Source of the DNA: a virus | IMG/VR virus record: IMGVR_UViG_3300034374_000175 | Coordinates: 1 to 22,203 of that record | DNA length: 22,203 nucleotides | Direction: 5' to 3' (one strand) | Part shown: positions 1 to 7,427 of the stretch, piece by piece | How the letters are laid out: every line of letters starts with the position of its first letter | Numbering within the stretch: position 1 is the first letter of the stretch | Translations under genes and position numbers: made by a program | Notes under the pieces: generated by a model | Told to the model about the DNA's origin: nothing | Databases searched by the model: none | What the model saw: the letters and a program-made list of their open reading frames with translations, nothing else

Positions 1-1479
1 TCCGGTTTTGCCGACGTTGCGGGCTATGCGCCTAGCATGACAACCGCTGGCGAATACGAGCCGAGCATGATGCAAAACATACGCGGCGGCGAGTATTTAG
101 ACGCTGGCCTGCAAGGGCTAGGGTTGCTCGGTGACGCCTTTATGGCCGCTGGCGCTGCTGTGCCGCCGCTAATCCCTGTCGGTGCCGCTATGAAGGCACC
201 TAGAGCCGCTAGGCTTGCAGGGCGTATGGGTGAGGACGTGAGCGAGACGCTGCTTATGCAGCAGCCAAAGAAGCGCCCGCTAAAACGTCAAATGCCACAA
301 GCTGAACAAGATTTGTACGCCGCCGCTGCTGCCTTTGAGTTGCCGCGTGAAGTTGGCGAAAGCGTCTTGTTGCCACAACGTGCCTACGAGTATGGCGCGA
401 GAACAGCCGAAGCTGGAAACCAAGGATTGCTTATAGACCCCGGCTTTCAGAACCTAAGCCGAGATTTGCCAGACTTAACCGGCACAGTTGTGCGCGACCT
501 AAACGCACTAGCCGAAAGCCCAACCGTCGATTTACAAAAGCTAATTGGCCGCACCGCAAAACTGATGCCCGGCGACATGACAATGGCTGGCAAAGAGATA
601 ACCCACGTTCAGGGCGTTAAGCTAAAAAACCCTATTCGTATGCAGGGCGGTAAGGACTTCCCATCTGAAAAGATATCGCGCGAGCTTGGTCTTGTGTGGG
701 CGTCAGACCCCGGTGTCATATCTGGTTACGCCAAGCAGGCAAGAGAGAACCCCGGCCTACTAGGTGTTTACACTGCTATGGGCGCACGCGGCGGAGATTT
801 CTCGCATCATGTGGCTGACGTTCTTGTCGACATGACAAAACAAGCAAAGCATTTGCCTGAAAGTCTGATAGCTGACTTTAACGAACAAATTAAAAACATG
901 AAGATCAAAAAATTTGATCCTGAAACCGGCAAAGAGACGGTCAGCACACCGTTTACAGACTTCCCCGGAATAACCAGCTCAAAGATCGAAAAATATATGT
1001 ATTCGCCCGGTAAGGGCGCAGCCCGCAAAGCTATTGCTGACACTATGGAGAAAGGCTCATTCAGAGACGCGGGCTTCCCAGACGTTACAGCCGTTAGACA
1101 AATTGTGTCAGCCCCATCTATGTCTAGCCGCGTCAATGATCCGTCTGGCCGACTTGCCCCAACAGGTGGCAGGATTGTCGAATTTGACGCTGACCCAATG
1201 CTGCTTATGTCTGGCGAAGGGAATATTCCTGATTTTCACAAAACGTATAGGCAGGGCATTAGCGGCACAGACCTTGGCGGCTTATCTATCCCTGTGCCGC
1301 GCATATTGATGGCACCAGACTTTTTCGCTGCTAGACGAGCTGCCGATAAAGCCCCATCATCTGATCGTCGCAGCGCCGAGATTAGCAATGTGCTTCAAGA
1401 GATACGGCCAGAGATCGCCGACGACGTTGACGTGTTCCAAGACTATTTTAATCGCGGCTTATTAGGGAGAGGTTTTTAA
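1..1479 (+). CDS. large phage protein of unknown function, 5' end missing
   Basis: The frame is open from base 1, so the gene most likely starts outside the window; the first internal ATG is at 37. Reading from base 1, the peptide carries a short near-repeat (YAPSM, then EYEPSM). A hydrophobic Gly/Ala/Pro-rich stretch follows at about residues 25-60 after the ATG (LGLLGDAFMAAGAAVPPLIP). The rest is mixed and soluble-looking, with a segment around FPSEKISRELGLVWASDPG and a Pro/Asp-rich C-terminus ending in YFNRGLLGRGF. I see no catalytic motif I recognise. Its place just before the portal would fit a virion-internal protein or the tail end of a large multi-domain protein; that is inference. 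The stop overlaps the start of the next gene (TAATG at 1477-1481), which suggests coupled translation. Confidence 0.75.
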   Translation, partial: SGFADVAGYAPSMTTAGEYEPSMMQNIRGGEYLDAGLQGLGLLGDAFMAAGAAVPPLIPVGAAMKAPRAARLAGRMGEDVSETLLMQQPKKRPLKRQMPQAEQDLYAAAAAFELPREVGESVLLPQRAYEYGARTAEAGNQGLLIDPGFQNLSRDLPDLTGTVVRDLNALAESPTVDLQKLIGRTAKLMPGDMTMAGKEITHVQGVKLKNPIRMQGGKDFPSEKISRELGLVWASDPGVISGYAKQARENPGLLGVYTAMGARGGDFSHHVADVLVDMTKQAKHLPESLIADFNEQIKNMKIKKFDPETGKETVSTPFTDFPGITSSKIEKYMYSPGKGAARKAIADTMEKGSFRDAGFPDVTAVRQIVSAPSMSSRVNDPSGRLAPTGGRIVEFDADPMLLMSGEGNIPDFHKTYRQGISGTDLGGLSIPVPRILMAPDFFAARRAADKAPSSDRRSAEISNVLQEIRPEIADDVDVFQDYFNRGLLGRGF

Positions 1480-1796
1480 TGCCCCCACGCAAGCCAAAAG
1501 ACCCCCGACTAGCCAAAGCTGGCGTCTCCGGTTACAATCAGCCGAAGCGCACGCCCTCGCACCCGACCAAGTCGCACGTCGTTGTGGCGAAGTCCGGCGA
1601 TCAGGTTAAGACAATCCGCTTTGGGCAGCAGGGCGTGAAGACCAACCAGACGGTCGGCCAGCGTGAGGCGTTCAAGTCGCGCCACGCGAAGAACATAGCC
1701 AAAGGCCCTATGTCTGCGGCATACTGGGCTAACCGTGTTAAGTGGTCGCCGAGCAAGACTAAATCGAGTTCAACTAAGTGGAAGAAAGGAAGTTAG
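1479..1796 (+). CDS. small basic conserved phage protein (105 aa)
   Basis: A strongly basic protein, rich in Lys, Arg, Ser and Thr, with a Pro/Lys N-terminus and a Lys/Ser tail. The core has a motif FGQQGVKTNQ, then REAFKSRHAKNIAKG, then MSAAYWANRVKW. I recognise this pattern from small proteins in marine phage genomes, where it usually sits near the portal and terminase genes; its function is not known to me. The high charge suggests binding to DNA or RNA, or packing in the head with DNA (inference). It starts on the stop codon of the gene before it and begins the run of small basic genes that leads up to the portal. Confidence 0.8.
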   Translation: MPPRKPKDPRLAKAGVSGYNQPKRTPSHPTKSHVVVAKSGDQVKTIRFGQQGVKTNQTVGQREAFKSRHAKNIAKGPMSAAYWANRVKWSPSKTKSSSTKWKKGS

Positions 1797-1798
1797 CT

Positions 1799-1870
1799 AT
1801 GGGATACGGTAAGAAAAACGGCGGAAAGAAGTCAGGCGGCGCAAAGCAGGTTCTCGGTAAATACTGCTGA
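1799..1870 (+). CDS. very small Gly/Lys-rich peptide (23 aa)
   Basis: A 23-residue reading frame, MGYGKKNGGKKSGGAKQVLG then KYC, made almost only of Gly and Lys and ending in Cys. Support: it sits exactly between two genes, begins 2 bases after one stop, its TGA shares the A with the ATG of the next frame (TGATG), and GGAAG lies just upstream near 1787-1792 as a ribosome binding site. Composition matches the other basic peptides in this run. No homology call is possible at this length; it could be a real peptide or just a coupling leader. Confidence 0.5.
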   Translation: MGYGKKNGGKKSGGAKQVLGKYC

Positions 1871-2028
1871 TGTCTCTCTACCGCAATATCGCCAAAAAGC
1901 GCGCCCGCATTAAGGCGGGTAGCGGTGAGAAAATGAGGAAGGTCGGAGCCAAGGGTGCGCCCACGGCTGCGGCTTTCAAGGCGGCTGCAAAGACCGCGAA
2001 AAAGAAAAAGAAAGTGAAGACAGCATGA
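1870..2028 (+). CDS. small Lys/Ala-rich basic protein (52 aa)
   Basis: Translates as MSLYRNIAKKRARIKAGSGE, then KMRKVGAKGAPTAAAFKAAA, then a Lys-rich end. The pattern AGSGEKMRKxGxKGAPTxxAFKxAAKTAKKKK is one I know from small proteins of marine phages near the portal gene. About a third of the residues are Lys or Arg, so nucleic-acid binding is likely, but this is inference from charge only. It begins on the TGA of the 23-aa peptide and overlaps the next gene by 4 bases (ATGA at 2025-2028), so the three are probably translated in a chain. Confidence 0.7.
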   Translation: MSLYRNIAKKRARIKAGSGEKMRKVGAKGAPTAAAFKAAAKTAKKKKKVKTA

Positions 2029-2237
2029 TCGTTTGTGACAACTGCCCATATCGTGGCCGCTGCGAAATCAGGCAGCGTTGTATTCAGGGAAAGAACGCAA
2101 TGCCGGACATGACGCCTGAGCCTGCGCCGTCTAAGTTTGTGCAGACCAGCAAGGGTACAGTCGAGACTGCTGGCAAGCGTGGCGCTCCGATTAAGACTGC
2201 GGTCAAGAAGGTCATTAAAAAGGCGAAGATGAATTGA
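2025..2237 (+). CDS. small Cys-motif basic protein (70 aa)
   Basis: The N-terminus has four cysteines, C4, C7, C13 and C19, spaced C-x2-C-x5-C-x5-C, which looks like a small metal (probably zinc) site. The C-terminus is Lys-rich (KTAVKKVIKKAKMN). This would suit a small nucleic-acid-binding protein, but I do not recognise the family. It overlaps the previous gene by 4 bases (ATGA). Its own stop (TTGA at 2234-2237) overlaps a possible TTG start of another small frame. Confidence 0.65.
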   Translation: MIVCDNCPYRGRCEIRQRCIQGKNAMPDMTPEPAPSKFVQTSKGTVETAGKRGAPIKTAVKKVIKKAKMN

Positions 2238-2392
2238 ACATCAGGCGCCCGATTGTTGGCCGGATAAGACGCCCGCAGCCCCCGCTAGAACCAAAGGCGG
2301 AAGTGTGCGATAATGTCGGCACGCCAGAGACGGCGGCCAAGGTTAAGCGTGCGCCAAAGCGTACGGCAAAAGGTGCAAGAAAAAATGGCTAA
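2234..2392 (+). CDS. probable small basic protein (52 aa) with TTG start
   Basis: A TTG at 2234 overlaps the TGA of the previous gene (TTGA) and opens a 52-codon frame: LNIRRPIVGRIRRPQPPLEP, then KAEVCDNVGTPETAAKVKRA, then PKRTAKGARKNG. It has the same basic, Pro/Lys-rich character as its neighbours and fills a gap otherwise without a gene. AAGG at about 2219-2222 can serve as ribosome binding site. Its stop overlaps the start of the portal (ATGGCTAA, 2385-2392). The rare start codon and short length keep the confidence low. Accepting it argues that the portal starts at 2385, not 2313. Confidence 0.45.
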   Translation: MNIRRPIVGRIRRPQPPLEPKAEVCDNVGTPETAAKVKRAPKRTAKGARKNG

Positions 2393-4469
2393 AAAGATGG
2401 ACGACGAACAATTGGGCAGCATCGTGTCTGGTGAGATCACCGACGCGCTCAATCACTTCGACAACGAGTACACGACCGACCGGCTCCGCGCCTTGGATAT
2501 GTATTTGGGCGAGCCACTCGGAAACGAGGTAGACGGTCGTTCGACAGTCATTGCGACTGAGGTTGCCGACACCGTCGAGGCCATCATGCCTAATCTTATG
2601 CGGGTGTTTACGACAAACGACAAATATGTTCGCTTTAGCCCGCGCACTGCCGAAGATATGGAATCCGCCGAGCAGGCGTCGGATTACGTCAATTATGTGC
2701 TTAACACCCAGAACCCCGGCTACCAAATCCTGCACACGTTTTTTAAGGATGCGCTGTTATTCCGTTTGGGTGTCGTGAAGTTTTTTTACGAGACACGCGA
2801 GGAAGTTGACGAGGAGAGCTACGAGGGTCTTAGCGAAGAAGAACTGACAATGCTTTTGTCAGACCCGACTGTCGAGCTTGTGTCTCAGACAGAGACCGTC
2901 GTTGAGAGCATCTATGACGACGAGAGTGGCGAAACTATGCCGCTTCGCTCCGAGTACGATTTGGATGTACGCATCAAGCGCGAAGAAGGTGAGATCAAAG
3001 TTATCAACATCCCGCCTGAGGAGTTCTTGGTATCGCGTCACGCGACTTCGCTTGACGACGCCAACTTCATAGCGCACCGCACCAACATGACCGTCTCAGA
3101 CCTTGTGGCTATGGGGTACGACCGCGAGGAAGTTGAGCAGTTTGCTGGCGAGAATGAGCTGGACACCGACCGCGAGGTCAGCAACAGATTCCAAGACCTT
3201 GAATCGTCTATGCCGGTCGATGCGGCAGACCCGACACTGCGGTCTGTGCCTTACTATGAGTGCATTATCAAAATGGACTACGACGGCGACGGCATTGCCG
3301 AGCGTCGCCGCGTCTGTGCGATTGGCGCTGAGGGCAAGCACATCTTGCACAATGAGCCATTTGACCACATCCCATTCGCGTGCGTGTCGCCTATTATGAT
3401 GCCGCACCGTTTGATTGGCCGCAGCATCTTTGACATGACCGAGGACTTGCAGGTCATTAAGTCAACGCTGATGCGCCAGTATCTCGACAGCGTCTACTCA
3501 TCTACCCTGCCACGCATTGCGGCGGTTGAGGGTCAGGTGAACCTCGACGATCTGCTTGACGGCTCACCCGGCGGTGTAATCCGTACACGCCAACCGGGTA
3601 TGATCCAAGCCCTAACAGGCGCATCCGTAGGCGGGGAAATCCGCCCGCTGATGGATTATCTGGACACAGTAAAAGAGCAGCGCACAGGCATGAGCCGTGC
3701 ATCTCAGGGGCTTGACGCTAACAGCCTACAGTCAAGCACCGCCAGCGCAGTCTCAGCGACCGTGCGCGGCGCTCAGGTTAAGCTGGAATCTTATGCTAGG
3801 ACAATGGCAGAGACAGGCGTCAAGGCGCTGTTTAAAGGCATTTTGCATTTGGTGCTAAAGCACGATAACAAAGAAAAGATCGTGCGCCTTCGCAATCAGT
3901 TTGTGCCGATCAACCCAGCCGAGTGGTCGAGCCAGTTTGACACTGTCGTGCAGGTTGGCTTAGGAACGACTGACGACGAGACAAAGATTGCCTTCCTGAC
4001 GCAGATCGCGTCAAAGCAAGAGCAAATTCTGATGCAGTTAGGTCAGGACAACCCGCTTGTGACGGCGCAGCAGTACGTTAACACCCTGCGCTCAATCACT
4101 GAGGTTGGCGGCTTCAAGGATAGCAGCCTGTTCTTTAACTCGCCTGAGCAAGTCACGCAGTTTATGGCGGCCAAGGAACAGCAGGCAGCCGGTCAACAGC
4201 AGCAGCCGTCACCTGAGCAGCAGCAGATGCAGCAGCTCATGCAGCTAGAGCAGCAGAAGGCGCAGGCCGACATCCAGATCGCGCAGCAAAAGGCTGAGGC
4301 TGACATTGCGCTGAAGCGTGAGAAGATGCAGGCCGAGCTTCAGATGGAGCGCGAGAAGATGCAAATGGAATTGCAGATGCGTCAGCAGGAGCTACAAGCT
4401 GAGGCTGAACTGCGTATTGCTAAGGCAGTAACCGACGCCGAAATATCAACGAATTTGCCTAGAGCGTAG
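2385..4469 (+). CDS. portal protein (P22-like)
   Basis: Forms the ring at one head vertex through which DNA is packaged and released. The 694-aa product starts with MAKKMDDEQLGSIVSGEITD, and the N-terminal half has the typical portal layout: a helical segment with MPNLMRVFTT, an acidic middle region, then the DFGxx-free central region with VYSSTLPRIAAVEG and the helical stretch NSLQSSTASAVSATVRGAQV. Residues about 597-688 are Gln-rich and coiled-coil-like (QQQQPSPEQQQMQQ followed by KREKMQAELQMEREKMQ), resembling the barrel-type C-terminus of P22-like portals. I place the start at 2385, because it has AAAGGTG about ten bases upstream and would overlap the small upstream gene; an in-frame ATG at 2313 would add 24 Arg-rich residues. 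Family assignment rests on recognition of overall pattern, length and position before scaffold and capsid. Confidence 0.85.
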   Translation: MAKKMDDEQLGSIVSGEITDALNHFDNEYTTDRLRALDMYLGEPLGNEVDGRSTVIATEVADTVEAIMPNLMRVFTTNDKYVRFSPRTAEDMESAEQASDYVNYVLNTQNPGYQILHTFFKDALLFRLGVVKFFYETREEVDEESYEGLSEEELTMLLSDPTVELVSQTETVVESIYDDESGETMPLRSEYDLDVRIKREEGEIKVINIPPEEFLVSRHATSLDDANFIAHRTNMTVSDLVAMGYDREEVEQFAGENELDTDREVSNRFQDLESSMPVDAADPTLRSVPYYECIIKMDYDGDGIAERRRVCAIGAEGKHILHNEPFDHIPFACVSPIMMPHRLIGRSIFDMTEDLQVIKSTLMRQYLDSVYSSTLPRIAAVEGQVNLDDLLDGSPGGVIRTRQPGMIQALTGASVGGEIRPLMDYLDTVKEQRTGMSRASQGLDANSLQSSTASAVSATVRGAQVKLESYARTMAETGVKALFKGILHLVLKHDNKEKIVRLRNQFVPINPAEWSSQFDTVVQVGLGTTDDETKIAFLTQIASKQEQILMQLGQDNPLVTAQQYVNTLRSITEVGGFKDSSLFFNSPEQVTQFMAAKEQQAAGQQQQPSPEQQQMQQLMQLEQQKAQADIQIAQQKAEADIALKREKMQAELQMEREKMQMELQMRQQELQAEAELRIAKAVTDAEISTNLPRA

Positions 4470-4471
4470 TA

Positions 4472-4888
4472 ATGGGATCGCAGATAAACCGCGTTTTTGG
4501 TGAGGTGGTATATTTAGCCAGCTTTTTCGATTATTATAATAATTGGAGAATGGTGGCGCTAAAGCGGTTTTTCTTACAGCCCATAGAAAAGGGGCAGTAT
4601 TTTTTGATAAGAGAAAATGGCAAGCCGGTGGCGTTTTTCTCTTACGCGTTTGTCGGTGACGAGGCTGTAAAGCAACTTGTGGCTGGTGAGCGTTCAATAG
4701 GTTTTGATGAATGGAAGACTGGCGACAACCTGTTTATTCCAGACATCGTCTCGCCATTTGGATTAAAGGCGAGCTGGGTTAAATATGTCAGGGATGAACT
4801 TGGCAAAAGATATGGCAACAAAATTAAAGGTCAATGGTTAAGATCATTGAAAGGAAGGTCAGGTTATGCGTTCACGCGATCTAATTGA
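4472..4888 (+). CDS. HlyC-like toxin-activating lysine acyltransferase homologue
   Basis: HlyC-family enzymes move a fatty acyl group from acyl-carrier protein to internal lysines of RTX toxins. This 138-aa protein lines up with HlyC without gaps from Trp25 to Tyr43 (W, then L30, L35, I38, QY). It also keeps NGKPVAFFSYA (HlyC: PVAYCSWA), DEWKTGDN (EDWTSGDR) and PDIVSPFG (IDWIAPFG). Asp91 matches HlyC Asp92. The position of the catalytic His23 is Tyr22 here (YYNNW against LHRNW), and the HlyC Ser20 position is Phe19. So either the chemistry is changed or the protein no longer transfers acyl groups. No RTX toxin gene is in the window. It sits between portal and a protein of unknown role, overlapping the latter by 23 bases. 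The first 120 coding bases or so are about 37% G+C by hand count, against 60% in a portal sample, which suggests separate acquisition. The start has only a weak ribosome site, but a later start would lose the conserved N-terminus. Confidence 0.75.
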   Translation: MGSQINRVFGEVVYLASFFDYYNNWRMVALKRFFLQPIEKGQYFLIRENGKPVAFFSYAFVGDEAVKQLVAGERSIGFDEWKTGDNLFIPDIVSPFGLKASWVKYVRDELGKRYGNKIKGQWLRSLKGRSGYAFTRSN

Positions 4889-6080
4889 TGGTTTTGACTA
4901 TAACGAGCATATGCAGCGTCAGATGTTCTGCTTTGGCTCTAGCGATGATGGCGGTGGAGCAGGCGGAGGCCAACCTGACCGTTCTAATCCAAATGAAATG
5001 AGGTCGAGAGAGCAAAGTTTTGTAGACGATGTTTATGGCGGTGACTCTGATAGCTTTATGAATGATGTTGCTGCTGGCGCCTACTCAGGTTTAGCGGCAG
5101 AAGAGCAAGCTGCTGCCGAAGCTCAGGCGATGGCGGGGTTAGGTAATGTAGCTAGCGATAGAGGTGTTGATGCTGCTGCCGTAAACGCCGCACTTAATAA
5201 TATTGCTGCTGCTGCCGCGCCTGCTTCAACAATATCCAGAGCCACCGCAAAAGATTATGGCACTCCTGACCCAACACAGGAACAAATCTCTCAGTTGCGC
5301 GGCTTCGATACCGGCACTCAAGCGTCCCGAGACGCCATTATGGGTCTTGGCCAATTGTCAGAGATTGATGCGCTAAAGCAATTAAACGCAGACCTTTATG
5401 ACCTGTCTCGGCGTGAAGCTAAAGCCAAAGAAATGATGTCTTACAGCCCTGTAGCTGGATACCTCGCCCTGCAAAACGTCAGAAATCTCGCGGCATCAGC
5501 AACAGGATACCCGCAGGGGCTACTTAGCTCTATCGGTATTACGCCAAGAGAAATAGGGTCTGGCTTAGAGCCATCTGCATTAGCTGCGTTACAGTCTCGC
5601 AACCTGCGCGGCCCAACAGGGAGAGACCCATTTGGCAGGACAACATCAGGCATTAAGGCAATTACTGACGAATTTGGAAATGTAATTCAAGGTGTAGACC
5701 CAAGACCAGATATTCTCGACATGCAAGGCGGCTACGATGACCGCCCACCAGTCAAGCCAGTAGACCCAGCGACCGGCCAATGCGACGAGGGCTATATGTT
5801 CGATGAAGACATGCAGGCTTGCCGCCTAGACACAAGGTCTTCTATGGGCGACCAGCCTAGCTTGCCACAAGTTCCGTTTCAGCCGGGTGGGTATGCGCGT
5901 ATGGGCTTGCTCGATGAGGCTCCAACTAATCTGCCTCAGTTCCAGCAACGGTACGGCGCGGGCTTTGGTTCGCCTTCAGATTTTGCTGCGGCAAACACTG
6001 CGTTTAGGCAGCAGAGCGCATACCGGCCAGAATACTTTAAGCGGCCATATCCGACAGACGGATACACATTACTAAGTTAG
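4866..6080 (+). CDS. phage protein of unknown function, Ala/Gly-rich (404 aa)
   Basis: Not assigned to a family. The N-terminus has FCFGSSDDGGGAGGG (Cys22 followed by an acidic, glycine-rich linker), then Ala-rich stretches (residues about 60-125), then a mixed region. At residues about 298-322 is DPATGQCDEGYMFDEDMQAC, a two-cysteine motif (C306, C319) of the form C-x2-GYxFDxxxxxC that I have seen in marine phage structural proteins. The C-terminus is rich in Tyr, Pro and Gln. The start is well supported by AAGGAAGGTC at 4851-4860. It overlaps the acyltransferase-like gene by 23 bases, so the two are probably expressed together, and it lies between portal and scaffold. A minor head or internal protein is a reasonable guess. 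Confidence 0.7.
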   Translation: MRSRDLIDGFDYNEHMQRQMFCFGSSDDGGGAGGGQPDRSNPNEMRSREQSFVDDVYGGDSDSFMNDVAAGAYSGLAAEEQAAAEAQAMAGLGNVASDRGVDAAAVNAALNNIAAAAAPASTISRATAKDYGTPDPTQEQISQLRGFDTGTQASRDAIMGLGQLSEIDALKQLNADLYDLSRREAKAKEMMSYSPVAGYLALQNVRNLAASATGYPQGLLSSIGITPREIGSGLEPSALAALQSRNLRGPTGRDPFGRTTSGIKAITDEFGNVIQGVDPRPDILDMQGGYDDRPPVKPVDPATGQCDEGYMFDEDMQACRLDTRSSMGDQPSLPQVPFQPGGYARMGLLDEAPTNLPQFQQRYGAGFGSPSDFAAANTAFRQQSAYRPEYFKRPYPTDGYTLLS

Positions 6081-6087
6081 GAAAAAA

Positions 6088-6372
6088 ATGAACGAAGGTA
6101 AGGCGAGGGAAGCGGTGCTGCGGGCTGAGAAGGCTGAGGCGCTGCTTAGAAACGAGTTGTTAACCGAGGCGTTTGACTATCTGGAGAGCCAGTTTGTTCA
6201 GGCTTGGAAGTCAAGCGGCATAGGTGAGGCCGAAGACCGAGAGCGAATTTACCAATTGAGCCAGAACCTTGAAGCCCTAAAGGGGTATTTTCAAACGGTG
6301 ATATCGGATGGTAAGATGGCGCAATCGCAAATTGACGAAGTCAAGAGGCGCTCCACTTTTAACAAGAGATAA
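6088..6372 (+). CDS. small helical conserved phage protein (94 aa)
   Basis: A short, charged, mostly helical protein with KAEALLRNELLTEAFDYLES, then FVQAWKSSG, then EDRERIYQLSQNLEALKGYF and ending in RSTFNKR. This pattern (an AExLLxNE start, a middle W and a final G-K region) is common in small proteins that lie just before the scaffold or capsid genes of marine podoviruses; the function is not known to me. GGAAAAAA lies directly before the ATG. An assembly or scaffold-helper role is inference from position. Confidence 0.7.
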   Translation: MNEGKAREAVLRAEKAEALLRNELLTEAFDYLESQFVQAWKSSGIGEAEDRERIYQLSQNLEALKGYFQTVISDGKMAQSQIDEVKRRSTFNKR

Positions 6373-6384
6373 GGTAGATATATT

Positions 6385-7410
6385 ATGGTCGATACTCCTA
6401 ATGGAACCGACGCAATTTCAATGAATGACGCAATTAGCCTTCTGAACACTCCCACCGAGGACACCGTTACAGATGAGCGAAATGAGGCTGAAGAACAGCC
6501 TCAACAGCCCGAAGCCGAGGCGCAAGTCTCATCCGAAGATCAGGCGCAGGATGCCCCCGAAGATGACGACTATGATGATGAGGCTGATGACGGCGAAGAT
6601 GCCTACGACGACGATGATGACAACGAGGACTACGACGAGGAACCCACTGAGAAGCTGTACACCGTAAAGGTGGACGGCAAGGAAGTGGAAGTTAACCTTG
6701 AAGAAGCTCTCAAGGGTTACCAACGTCAGGAGGCATTTACTAAGCGATCAATGGAACTGGCCGAGCAACGCAAGGCATTTGCTGCTGAGGCAGCCGAAAC
6801 AAAACAGCTCCGAGACGCTTACGCGCAGCAACTTGAGTTACTGCAAGCCCAACTCCAGCAGACAAACCTCACTGAGGAACCTGACTGGTCAGCCTTGAAG
6901 AATGAGGGCTATTCGACTGACGACATTTTCTTTGCCAAGACAGAGTGGGACAAGCAACAAAAGCAAGCCTACCAAGTTGCAGCAGAGCGTCAGAGAATTG
7001 CCCAACAACAGGCGCAGGAGCATGAGGCGCAATTAAAGCAGCACCTCACTAACCAACGTGCCGAAATGCTTGAGCGCATACCTGAGTGGCGTAATGACGA
7101 GACCCGCGAGTTTGAACGGAAAGAAGTCATTAAGTACGCACAGAAGCGTGTCGGGTTTAGCGAGGAAGAAATTTCATCCGCGAGCGATGCACGCGCGATC
7201 GAACTTCTCTACAAAGCGTGGAAGTGGGACAATCTAATGGAAAAGAAACCCACAACCAAAAAGCGCACTCGCCAAGCACCGAAGATGGCCAAGGCAGGGC
7301 AACCGGCAACCAAGCGCGAAGTTGCTAATCGTTCAAGGCGGAAGGCGCGTGAACAGTTTGAAAAGGCTGGCACCGTTGACGCTGCTGTACAATTTTTGAT
7401 GGGTAGATAA
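6385..7410 (+). CDS. scaffolding protein
   Basis: Guides capsid assembly and leaves or is degraded before DNA packaging. The 341-aa product has the usual shape: a very acidic N-terminal region (residues about 25-89, rich in Asp and Glu), then a conserved segment YTVKVDGKEVEVNLEEALKG with YQRQEAFTKRSMELAEQRKA, a long Gln/Glu/Ala-rich coiled coil (about 110-230) and a basic C-terminus (KKPTTKKRTRQAPK, then RSRRKAREQF). Position directly before the major capsid gene supports the call. I see no protease motif, so maturation would have to be by exit rather than self-cleavage. Confidence 0.85.
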   Translation: MVDTPNGTDAISMNDAISLLNTPTEDTVTDERNEAEEQPQQPEAEAQVSSEDQAQDAPEDDDYDDEADDGEDAYDDDDDNEDYDEEPTEKLYTVKVDGKEVEVNLEEALKGYQRQEAFTKRSMELAEQRKAFAAEAAETKQLRDAYAQQLELLQAQLQQTNLTEEPDWSALKNEGYSTDDIFFAKTEWDKQQKQAYQVAAERQRIAQQQAQEHEAQLKQHLTNQRAEMLERIPEWRNDETREFERKEVIKYAQKRVGFSEEEISSASDARAIELLYKAWKWDNLMEKKPTTKKRTRQAPKMAKAGQPATKREVANRSRRKAREQFEKAGTVDAAVQFLMGR

Positions 7411-7427
7411 CCCGAAGGAACAAAACA

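Noticed and set aside
2343-2735. 130-aa minus-strand frame over the start of the portal
   Set aside because: Antisense shadow of the portal gene; its sequence shows no recognisable family.
4183-4260. CAG/CAA triplet run near the end of the portal as a microsatellite
   Set aside because: It codes for a Gln-rich segment typical of the portal C-terminus, and the codons are mixed.
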